Part shown: positions 33,606-44,204 of the stretch, one piece after another
Layout of the letters: every line of letters begins with the position of its first letter
How positions within the stretch are numbered: position 1 is the stretch's first letter
Assembly: GCA_963930775.1 (NCBI GenBank)
Contig: OZ005698.1
Location: 4,842,501-4,906,500 of the forward strand
Direction: 5' to 3'
DNA: 64,000 bases
DNA from: Cliona cf. orientalis
Taxonomy: Eukaryota; Porifera; Demospongiae; Clionaida; Clionaidae
The notes under the pieces: generated by a model
Told to the model about the DNA's origin: nothing
Database searches by the model: none
Seen by the model: the letters and a program-made list of their open reading frames with translations, nothing else
Translations under genes and position numbers: made by a program

Positions 33606-36600
33606 ATGTTCGCCATATGTGCGCACTGTTTTGCTGCTAAGTAAGGGTCAACGTTTACCTGTATACAAAGCAGGTAGTAAGACGATCTCGAGTGCGAGAT
33701 AAGCCGCAAGAGTATTACTACTCTTGCGCAAAAAAATATAAAGAAAAAGAAATATTATATAATATGCAATAAGTACACTATTGGTGATAATGTGTGCGGA
33801 GCCGTGCATGTGTAAACTTACTTACGTGTATTAAGCCCTATGAATATAAATTACGCGCATGACCGTCGTAATGATAAGATGATCTTGAAGGGCGCAATGC
33901 TAATTCTACTGATAATGCATTTGTTTTATAGTCGTTATATCGTTATTCTTCCTACAGGGTATACTTCAATTACGAGTTACTTCGTTTCTGCCATGTGGAA
34001 ATCAAGTATTATAGTATCGAATTCGAGCAGGCATACAGTGATTTACTCAGTTGGATATGGGTTTATTTTCCTATCTGTCTTGGTCTTGTGTATATGGCAT
34101 TTCGACTGATGTCATACCAAGAAATGGAAGAACTCTCCTTACACGGCGAACCTAAGTCATGGCAGGTAGGCAGTTCGCAAATTATCTATATAGAGCCTAT
34201 AGCATGCAAATTAATTCCCAATTACCAACGGTTGAATCTAGTGGTAACTACAAACGGTTACCAGCGGTTTCCTCAATCAAAACCTGCGTTATGAATGCGT
34301 AGTCTAAAATCGCGCAAGCCACATCTAGTGTGGCTTGCGAGACTAGAGTCTGGAGACTAAAGATGTATATTAAATGTCATGCATGTTTTTGCTATGATGC
34401 AATAATTAATTATAGCAGCTTTTAATATGAAGTCATTTCCTGCTTGAAAATTAGTAGACACCTGACAGGATTTGGATCATTATCAAGTTTGTTTGTCATC
34501 ATCAGATTGTGCAATAGAATACCATATAGAAGGAAACTTTTGAGGGCACAGCAGAGACATAAGAAGATATGTGTGCTCTGGTGCCTATTTATATACTAGC
34601 TAATCGATAATAATATTATTACAAAAGCACTTCAGAGCAAAGTATTATAATTATTGTATGTGTCCCACACATGGGTACACCCATGCATGATGCTTCCTAT
34701 GCCAGCGGAGGGACAATTCATAGAATGCTAAACCAATTGTATAGGTGGGTGTGGCACACTTATACAAGTTCGTGGAGAAAACATTCATGGTGGTTCTCCA
34801 ACTGCAAATTTGTGAATGTTTTCTCTCTCAGCTAGGGTGTGGTGCATCTGTAAGTTCGTGGAGAAAACTTTCATGGGTGGCTCTCAAACACCACTCTCTC
34901 GAAAATTTCACATACACTATATATACGGTATAGTTTCAGCCATATGAGCAATCATGGGAGGAAACTTAATGAAATACAGCGTGACCTTCCCCATCCTTAA
35001 GCTCGATTGATCCATTCCCAGGTTTTCACATGTTGTATGGCTGCATGCACTAAAGCAAGAAACAAAGACTTATAGGTTGCTAGAGACCATATAATATGCA
35101 CACACTTCATACTCTGTCATCTGTTGCCAAATAGTATATTTTAAGCATGCATTCCTATGAAACTGAGCATTCTGACTATCAAACTTAAATTCTAGCTGAT
35201 ACCAAATATTATTATTATTAATGAGACAAAATTAATGCTTATAATAATTATTATACCTGCTCTTATAATATTATGTGGTACTGTAGTGTTGAACTTTGAA
35301 GCTAGGATCGGCATATGGCTAAAGCTATATTGTTGCACACACATAATTGATCATGCAGATTCTATATATTAGCTTGTACTCAGGCTCCACCAGCTGACAG
35401 AGGGAACTAGTTCCATCCCCAGGCTGCTGTAGATGTGAGGGCTCTAATAAATTATTGTTATTATTATACTTTGCAGCTTATGGTTTTCCAGCGACTTCCT
35501 GCTCGTGCACTCTCCCGTATATGGGGTAACATCACAGCTAAAGAGCTACCCAAATGGTGTCGTCGACCTGTATTGGGATTGTATGTATGGTTGTTTGGAT
35601 GTAAAATGGAAGAAGCCCTGGTTGAAGATATCCGAGAGTATCCTAGTCTATTGAAGCTATTTACCAGACAATTGAAGGATGGTGCAAGGACTATTTGTGC
35701 TGAAAGTTCATTGGTGAGTGCATGGTAAAACTTCATACATTCAGCGTAATTCATTATTGCTTGTTTCAGGTAAGCCCCTGTGATGGTAAGGTGCTTCATT
35801 TTGGTGTTGTGAAGCCTGATGGATACATTGAACAAGTCAAAGGAGTGACATATCGACTAGATAAATTTCTTGGGTCAAGATCATCGAGTGATACTGCAGT
35901 TACAGGACCACAGCATAATATTACAAGCAGTGGATCAACACAGCTAGAAAAGTGTCTTTATCATATCCTCATCTACTTGGCTCCTGGGGACTATCACCAC
36001 TTTCATTCACCTACTGACTGGACTATAAACACAAGACGACATTTTCCAGGTAGCTACAATTGCATAATATACATACATGAAATATGATATTACCTAGGCA
36101 TACCGGTAATGATTCTTCAGGTGAATTGCTTACAGTGGCACCTTGGGCAGTAAAAAAACTTCCTGGGGTATTTGCTTTGAATGAAAGAACTGCACTGCTG
36201 GGTAGATGGACTCATGGGTTCTTCTCATACACTGCAGTCGGAGCCTTCAATGTTGGCTCTATACAGCTATCATTTGACAAGGTATTTAGTAAGCAATGTC
36301 AGCTAATGTTTGGAGCAATTCCAGTTAACAGTATGCATTTTGCTCAGATTGTCAATTGAGCTCCCATTATGTTGGTAGCTATACATATACCGTATAGCGG
36401 GTAAATTTGGCGAATCACTCCCTTAAAGATATTGGCGAATTTTAAATTTGGCGACTTGACAAATTATGAGCGTAAATAGACGTAATGCATGGATCAGCTG
36501 GCCGGCCGGCCACTCCATTCGCCGAGCTAGTTAGCAGCTGTCAAAAATGGAGACGTGTCAGATTGAGAGTTGTGTTCGAGGCACATGTTGATGACGAAAG

Positions 36601-38773
36601 TAGCGTCGGATGTTTAATGTGAAAGAACTTGAGCAGCGACATTGGTTCCTGACAAACAATTCTGTTATACACCAAGGTTGCGAGCAATCAATCTAATTTT
36701 GCTGAATTCACACTGCTCTCGTTCACATGTGCATGCGCACATGTAGTCATTACGTCATAAAAATACGTTATTTAAATATTGGCAAGTTTTTTATTCGGCG
36801 ATTTTCTTCAAAATTCACCAAATCGCCAAATTAAAAACCTCGCCAAAGTTTCCCGCTATACGGTATATTGAATCATCCCTTAAATGCAGTATGTATGGGT
36901 GGACCAGGACAGTATGATATACTTGCAGAGAGGTTTTAATGCATGGGATATTGATACTGAACTAAAAGTATCCTTGCACCTTCCCCACCCCCACATGGTC
37001 CTTCAAAGATATACCTAATTAAGCACCCAATCCTTTTGCATGCCCAGTAATTATACATCGATCTATAGAAAAACAAACTCTTGGAATTAAATCAAGCAGA
37101 ACACTTGAGCAGTTTATCTTGTTTGCTTATAGTATTTCTATATTTAGGCATGAAAAAAGCACAGAAATTCAGCAGCAGTTCTGCTTTGCTGTACGCGTCT
37201 GTAATTAACTACTACACCATGACTATACAGAGCGAAAGCCAACTGGGTACCATATTTATGCTAATAAACACAAGATCTAATTAGCACAAGAAAATTCACA
37301 TTCTAGAATTTTTCATGATGTATCATATGATGATATCTTTACCAGAAATCACTCGAAAAGTTAAAAATTGTAATTATTTTATAGCTAGCATAAACACTGT
37401 ATATTCGAAGCTGATTAAATTTAACCTCCTCACCCCATGGATATGCTGCAAGAGTATTTTTCATATTATAGTAAAATTTTTCATCCGTTTATAATTAATC
37501 AGTCATGCGGTACATATTGCAGTTCGAGATGACAACTCAAGAGTTTAGCTTCCATACAGCTTCCATGCTCATCACAGAGTGTGGCTACCACATCTTGGAT
37601 GGCATCCTAGAGCAAAAGAGAGCACAAACGTTGAAGTTTTGTAATCACTGTCAGCAATATACTCCGCATGCTATCAGCTACCGTAGATCTGGAAACTTTT
37701 GTGTAAAGAAACTTTCGTATGATAAATATTATTTTCGTGTAAAAAAATTTTCGTAGGAACGACCCCTTACCGCATTAGCGTTAATAGTGCATGCTAATTT
37801 TCGTAAGATTGATTTAATCATTTTCGTAGCCGCCATCGACTACGAAAATATTTTTATAACGAAAATTTCCAGATTTACGGTAGCTAACAATTAACCTATA
37901 GTTAATTTGACATAATACCACAAGGTACTAGCTAAAGTGCTTTATTGATTTTTTTTTCAGATCCATTAACTCTAGCTATCAATTGACACTCGTTCAGATA
38001 ATTAGAGTGAGCATGCATGGCACGTGAATTTGGATGATGGCATGGGTGCAGTACGTAACCCCCACCCCCCATCAGCTTTGCTGCTCATGTGTATAAGATG
38101 CACTCGATCACAACTGGTATGGCTGGTACAGAGAGCACAATCATGCATACAAGGATCGAGCTACCTTCTTCAACCAATAACTTGAACTCAGTTCCATGTA
38201 TTCTATATAGCTTTCTGCACTGTAGTGGCTTTTATTATAATGCACACCTTTGGCCTATTGGCTCCACCATACCCCCATTTTTAATTGGGTCCCTGCATGC
38301 CCTAAGCCTCGATCAGTATAGCTGGTGCAGGTACAATGTAACTGGTATATGTAACTCCACCTTAGGAGCAGTCTGAATTTTGGAAGTGGTATAATGTTAG
38401 CTGCTGTGATAAGGTCACCTGCATGTACAGGTGGAAGCACCCCATGCACCCCCACTCATATGGCCGCACCACATTGAATTTGGTTGCTCTGGGCCTGCTA
38501 TAATGATTCATATTTGTCCAATATGAACACTGAAATTCAGAATGTGTTTCAACCATATAGGATCTCAAGACAAACATCAAAGGCCGATACAGAATTGGAG
38601 ATTTCAATGAAAAAACTTATGGAAATCCTTTCAATGGTATTACAGTTAACAAAGGAGACCGGTTGGGATGGTTTAATCTTGGTTCTACTATCGTTCTCGT
38701 GTTTGAAGCACCAAAATACTTTCAATTTCAAGTTAATTCAGGAGATCAAGTATATTTTGGTCAACCACTATAG
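33606..38773 (+). CDS. PISD: Phosphatidylserine decarboxylase (mitochondrial, complete)
   Basis: Six exons: 33606-33640, 33958-34165, 35477-35713, 35770-36049, 36121-36281, 38561-38773. They sum to 1134 nt, 377 residues plus TAG, and every phase closes. The enzyme makes phosphatidylethanolamine from phosphatidylserine at the mitochondrial inner membrane, using a pyruvoyl group made by self-cleavage. The cleavage motif LGST is present in [15 protein letters not shown] (serine at about residue 349). Other signature segments are [43 protein letters not shown] and [15 protein letters not shown]. The short N-terminus is followed by a hydrophobic helix ([15 protein letters not shown]) before [13 protein letters not shown], as in animal PISD. 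The assignment of the tiny first exon is inferred from phase. Intron 5 contains MITEs. Confidence 0.95.
34300..34345. repeat. Degenerate TAGTCT hairpin
   Basis: TAGTCT..CGCAAGCCACA against TGTGGCTTGCGAGACTA, with about 7 extra bases in the left arm. It resembles a decayed version of the minimal element at 38972-39002. No target duplication is visible. It lies in intron 2 of PISD. Confidence 0.6.
36390..36863. repeat. MITE family D
   Basis: Ends CCGTATAGCGGGTAAATTTG / CAAAGTTTCCCGCTATACGG with TA duplication. Interior GGCGAATTTTAAATTTGGCG. Shares its terminal bases with family B. In PISD intron 5. Confidence 0.85.
37681..37880. repeat. MITE family F
   Basis: Ends CCGTAGATCTGGAAACTTTT / GAAAATTTCCAGATTTACGG flanked by TA, 200 bp. 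The interior repeats AAACTTTCGTA words. In PISD intron 5. Confidence 0.85.
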
Positions 38774-38869
38774 TCAGCTACACTATCATCAAAATCATGC
38801 TTTTTTTTTAATTACTTATTATTGTTATGAAATTTAGGGGTACTGTACTTAATCTGTATAGCTGCACAG

Positions 38870-39410
38870 TGTAATGGTGCATGTGGTAAAAGGTCGTCAA
38901 TAGAATGCGTACACATCGATCGATGCTCGCCCACAAATCATGGAGATGGCGTCTAAGATCGACTCTCAACCTAGTCTCGCAAGTGTGTGGCTTGCGAGAC
39001 TACTCTCAACCTTGGTAGCGACAAGTTTCGATGCTTCAATCAGAGACGAACTCGACAGCACAGTATTCCTTCCGAACTTCAGATTGGTCACGCTGCTGCA
39101 GTCGCGCGCGGGCCAGCCCCTTGTGACAATGATGCGTGCTATATTATAGCACAAGGCTAGCTTTATTTATCCACGGCATTACGTAAGCCAAGAAAACACG
39201 TGAAGTTCAACCAACACTGAGTAGTTCTCAGAGAAAGTAGCGCTCAGCTTGTAATGTATTCGCTGGATACACGCGTAAGATACTCTCTACATATTTACTG
39301 ATTTTCAAGTCCCAGAAAGGCTCCAGCGAGGCCCTGGATTATTTCATAATTACCTCATAGGTTGCATCATAAATTCATCATGGGTTACATCACAATTACC
39401 TCATAACCAC
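38870..39410. repeat. MITE family H, copy 5 (inverted orientation)
   Basis: Inverse of 9277-9735 and 11527-12023 (GGTAAAAGGTCGTCAATAGAA, CCGAACTTCAGATTGGTC, TTTATCCACGGCATTACGTAA). It is interrupted by the 31 bp element at 38972-39002 and is fused to a truncated family J copy at about 39411-39562. Confidence 0.75.
38972..39002. mobile_element. 31 bp minimal TAGTCTCG-family hairpin with perfect 9 bp target duplication
   Basis: TAGTCTCGCAAG, a 7 base loop, then CTTGCGAGACTA. It is flanked by perfect 9 bp repeats CTCTCAACC at 38963-38971 and 39003-39011. The uninterrupted site is visible in the family H relatives, which read through GACTCTCAACCTTGGTAGCG-like sequence without it. It contains only the extreme ends of the transposon. 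Confidence 0.85.
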
Positions 39411-39562
39411 AAACTACGCATGGAAAAAAATTCAATTTTGAAAAACGCGCGTTTTTCTGGTAAAGGTCGTCAATCGCTCTATCTATAAACGTTATGAGAA
39501 TTCCTAAAAATTTTAATGTATTGCGTTAAATTGGATCATGCGTTGTATTCGATTAACTACGG
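39411..39562. repeat. MITE family J, copy 3 (left end missing)
   Basis: Matches copy 2 from CTACGCATG onward (TTCAATTTTGAAAAACGCGC, GGTAAAGGTCGTCAATCGC, GATTAACTACGG). The left terminus is replaced by the family H copy 5 sequence. Confidence 0.75.
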
Positions 39563-39721
39563 TATGTGGCAATAACAAAAAAGTAGTACCACAATAATTA
39601 TTGTGTGGACGTGAGGTGAGGATACAACACCTATAATTACATCAGTAGGTGCATGCCGTATGACCACACCCTTTTAATCTATGTCTCAGGGGCCGGGGTG
39701 TGGCTGATGCATGTGATCGAT

Positions 39722-40244
39722 TAGTCTCGTGACCCAGCCCCCTAAACGCACGCGAAAAGGGGTCTGGTACAACGAGTTGTCGCAGTGGAATGCAATACCG
39801 GTAATTGCGTACCTGCGGTTTCGCGTTTTAAATTCGAAAACTAGTCTACTTTTTGCTAGCCAAAACGACCTAGCTATCGTTTCTACGATAGTTTCGTTGC
39901 CTCTATCACTCACCTTTTCGAAGTAAATCTTCAGAGTTCGAGCGGTCTCTCGTTTGAATTTGAAACTACAGTTAGCTTTTTGCGTCCATAACTGTTCTAT
40001 TTTTGCTTGCCATCAGTCCTTCGGATCGTTTTGTCGTCTTTGCCGCACACACTTCTCGAGTAGATCAGTAGATCTTCGGTGCTGGTCAAGCACGAGCTCA
40101 AAGTGAAAAAGATGCATGTTTATAATACGCGAATATATGTTTATAGCGATCTGATTGGTCGCGCCACATTCTTGAGCTTTGGACAACTCGTTGTTACCAG
40201 ACCCCTTTTTCGCATGCGTTTAAGGGGGCTGGGCCACGAGACTA
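39722..40244. mobile_element. Non-autonomous TAGTCTCG-family transposon, 523 bp
   Basis: Inverted ends of about 60 bp, left TAGTCTCGTGACCCAGCCCC, right the inverse TAGTCTCGTGGCCCAGCCCC, each continuing through GGGGTCTGGTA and CAACGAGTTGTC. Flanks GTGATCGAT (39713-39721) / GTGATTGAT (40245-40253) are a 9 bp duplication with one change. The interior is unlike 25773-26437. No coding capacity. Confidence 0.9.
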
Positions 40245-40261
40245 GTGATTGATGTACATAC

Positions 40262-40600
40262 CGGAAGCTGGGACGGAAGGGAGGGGCCAGGCCCAGCACC
40301 ACCCTGTGCCTCAAGGGGACCACCATTCTCAATCAAGTGTTGACTGACCACCAGAAGTCCGCAATCAATCCATTATAACACACAGCTTCCTCGAGGCCAA
40401 ATGCACACAAAATTTAATGCCGTTCTGCTACACCACCCACACAAGAGCTCAACTCATTTCCGGTGTGGGTGGAGTAATACCACCTCACATTCCCTATCGT
40501 CATATCCCGTCCAGGCCTAACGGTCCGGTCTATCACGAAATAATCACAGACGGTCCCCCTTGCACGAGCATTGGAAAATGCGCACAAAGCCCGCCCAAAA
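40262..40600. repeat. Second copy of the GC-rich repeat (inverse of 20180-20650)
   Basis: Shares GGAAGGGAGGGGCCAGGCC, GACCACCATTCTCAATCAAG, CACAGCTTCCTC and CATTTCC..GTGTGGG with the inverse of 20180-20650, but with many changes. Lacks the terminal inverted repeats of the 19757-20777 copy. Confidence 0.65.
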
Positions 40601-40693
40601 AGTGAGTGTGAAGAAAGGCGAGTTTATCAAACTGCAGCGTTATCTTTGCTCAATTGGCAATGGAATGAAACTTCCAGGATCGCAGCAGAAGAC

Positions 40694-40888
40694 TAGTCTC
40701 GCGCGCCACAACCCTTGAGATTGAAGGGTGTGGTTAGTGAGACGGCGATTCGCAGAAGCATAGATCGTGATAGATAGCATCATCGCAGGAGAAGCAGGAT
40801 CATCAATTAATAGTTATCCATGCACTGCTGTTAAGTGGGGAGACAATCAATGTCTAAGGGCCTATAGGGTCTCGCGGCGCCGCGAGAC
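40694..40888. repeat. Two small TAGTCTCG-like foldbacks
   Basis: 40694-40745: TAGTCTCGCGCGCCACAACC against GGGTGTGGTTAGTGAGAC, imperfect. 40869-40888: GTCTCGCGGCGCCGCGAGAC, a perfect 20 bp palindrome next to CTA. Neither has a clear target duplication. Confidence 0.5.
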
Positions 40889-43800
40889 TACAGGGGGACT
40901 GCTTTTGGCACTGGCAGGCACAGATGCCGCTTCATGCATTACCGTAGGTCGGGTTTTAATTGCGAGTTTTCAACGTTTCGCAATTAATAGATTCGCAAAC
41001 ATAAACATGCACGCATACTACAATACGGTACGGGGTGCAATTATTGGATTCGCAATTTGGCCTGACTTGACTAGAACGCAATTAAAAGGGGGGTCAGGTT
41101 ATTCTGGGGTCCTAGCGCTAGCACCGATGCTTCAATTAATGGATTCACCTTTGACCTGCCCCAAATGCACCTCGTGGGGTTCAAAGGTACTACTATGTGA
41201 CCGTCTCTGAGCATTCACCGATTCAGCGCTTTGTTTTAATGAAGATCGAGCAAGCGTTGTTGATAGTGAGCAAACGTACTGTAGTTCGATGAATCTAGCT
41301 AATTAGCGCACATAGCAACAGGCTCCGTGTACGGCAGCTGTACTGATTAGGTAGATCCGCCTTTGTAAGTCCGTAGACGACGGCAAAGGTACTTTTGACT
41401 TGAATGCGACTAGCGCGCGGATCCCATATGCCGGGTTTTGTCAGATTGGCTGGTGAAGCCACGACGCACACACTGCGCACGGGTACGGTGCCTACCAGGG
41501 GCGAGTGCGCCGCGCCGTTTCTAACATAAAACATCACGAGCGGTAAGCAAAGGTCGACCTGTCAGCACACTTAGCTCTAGGCTTGATTCTGGGCGTAACG
41601 AGGAGCGTTTCCAGTCCATCTGTATAATCCCTGATGGAACACGCCGAATATGTACTCAGAGCATGTATAAACGCGCGGGAACTGCTGAGTGATCACACGC
41701 GAGCGCCACGAGTTCGTAACGTTTATACGTCCTCTGTCGGTGCAGACCAACGTTGACGGAGACAAGGCGTCAATTTTAGTAGCTTTGATGACTCTAAGCT
41801 CTCTTTCAATGGAGCCAAGGGTCGAGGCTATGCTAGAACAATCAAGCATCGTTTCTGGCCCATCGACGCGAATGGCTGAACCGGCGCGTCTAGAACAACT
41901 TACAGACGATCTCAAGACTCCACAAAAAGCTTCAAGTCTGTTCTTTGGACCTTCGGTAAGCTTCGACACGATCTCAGATCCACGTGGGGGGAAGGCTCCC
42001 AAACCCTTGTCATCTGGCTGTACAAGTCGAAACTCCAAGCTTCTCTGCCTTCGTCTTACAAGCGATACACTGAAGTGTAGGGTTCCTCGCTCAGCTATTA
42101 GACCACGTGACCAAACGGGACTTTCCCTTGCCATTGACCATGCGAGTCAAATCAGTACAGAAACTATTGCAGGCATAGGTTCTACAAATGTTTTGATTGA
42201 CAGACACTAGCGATAGAGTTAAGACTAAGAGTTAGCTAGTGTATAGCGATCAACTTTTGCCACAGCTGGTCAAAGCAAAGGACCAGGCAGGCTCAAGCCC
42301 AGAATGGGCGAAGATTTTAGGCGTCGCGAAAATTTGTTCATCGGGCGACTGGACTTCGGCGATACTACAGCCATGTGGCAGCTGTGAAAGATCCAGAAGA
42401 TAGAAAACCATGTTTGACGCCTGCTGCCACCGAAAATAATTCAGTGTCGATGTTCACCAAGAAGGGCGACTATTTAAGGTCGACACAAAAATTTACTTGG
42501 TGGGTCATGGAGTCCGGGACGACCGTGGACTTGTGGCTGCCCTCAATCTTCGTGAAAGTAGGTCACTTTGTCTGACATCTTTGGAGCCAGCGATGGAGCT
42601 GGATTCCCTCTAGCAAGCAAGAACGAAGGTTTAGAAGCTCGCAAAGAAACCGTACAAAAACTCGATCGACCCGAGTATAAACCTCGCTTCGCTCGGTAAA
42701 AATAAACGTGCTAAATTATTAGAAACACAACTAGCGTGGGTAAAAACTGGGATTTTAATCAAATGCGTGGTCGTTTCACGCTCCCTCCCCCTTCCCTTTT
42801 TTTCAATTATGCGCTCCTGGGCCAGCGTATTGTACCTTATGAGATATCTGATAAATTGTTTCCATTCCCAATTGAATTTTCATGTAAGTTTCTACTAATT
42901 TTATATTTAGAGAAGGTTTTGCAATCATCTTCAATGAATCATTTTAACTTTTGGCATATTTAGCCACTCCTATCTAGTATTCACATCTACGTCTGGATGG
43001 CTGCTAAGTACATCCCATCTGTTAAAGAAGCTTTATCATGGTCGAATTCATTGCACTGAAAGTAATGACTCATAATACCAGCAGGTGGTCCATAATACCT
43101 TCAGTAATAATAATGCTGATAAGATAATTTTTAAAAATGCACATCTTTTAATAGGGGAGATCTCGTTCGTACCCGATGTAATAGACACATTGGGAAGTCC
43201 ATAAAAAAATTTAACCGCAAAAAATAACCCCCCCCCCCAATTAACATGTGGCATATCACTTGCTTAAGTGACTCATAATAGGGACATTTACCTTATTACT
43301 TTAGGGATAGGTTTTATAACGGGTACTATTAATTGCGAATTTTGCGATTTATACCAAAATCGCAATATTTAATACCCGCGAATATATAATATTTTATATG
43401 AAATTCGATTAATTAGAAACAAATACGCATGGTCCATGTCGAGGTCAGATTTCGAGTCCGTATCTTCTCCAGTCTTCTTGGCTACTGTGGTAGCCGCGAT
43501 TACGCCCCCCCCCCCCCCCGATTGTAAGTGGAGTCCATAAGCCGATAAAAAAGTAGCTACAGTTAGCGAACTAACTCTTTGTGTCATATTATGCCTTACT
43601 TTGTCGTTTTTCTCGAGTTTTGCCCACCAAACAGCCAGAGAGAGAATAGATCGCGCGCCCACGACGGTCGGTAATGGTCGTCACACGGAAATGTAACAAT
43701 CCCGTGTATAAGCCCCCTCCCCACTTTTGCCCAATCCTAGCATACACAAAGGGGGGCGTAATTGTGGGATTCTACGGTATTATCTTATCAACATTGTTGC

Positions 43801-44204
43801 CATACAACAGTACTATTGTTGAAGAGCATTAATTATAATTAGTGGGTGTGGTTGATTTTTTGCTATTCCGCAATCAGTAGTACCAGCAAAATGTGAGGGG
43901 TAGCCAAATCGCAAACTTAAGTACTCGTCATTAAACCTGTCAAGAACTGTCAATCTGACGATCTTTACCAGTTCATTTGATTGTCCGCATGACTTTACCC
44001 CTTGCACATGCGTTCTACTATGGCACGACTGCGCATGCCTAATAATAATTCTAAAGCGTGCCATACCCTACGGGGTCCGGGCCCGCGGTTAAGGGCCGGC
44101 CGGGCCGGGTGCATATGCATGTATATGTCCACACACGTGGCCGTTGAAATGGGAATTCGGAAGGGAGCTGTTAAAGGTTGATTTTTTACGACTATTAAAT
44201 CTCC
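40889..44204. other. Unassigned GC-richer region before ELYS
   Basis: Overlapping open frames of 173 (41689-42210, +) and 185 codons (41577-42134, -) occupy a MITE-free, GC-richer block. Neither resembles a family I know and each is the mirror of the other, so at most one is real. The minus frame would read LEFRLVQPDDKGLGAFPP; the plus frame has a possible donor GTAAGC at about 41956. 40935-41050 has repeated ATTGCGA/TTCGCAA words of a decayed MITE. 44070-44110 is a GC-rich stretch likely to belong to the ELYS promoter. Confidence 0.35.
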
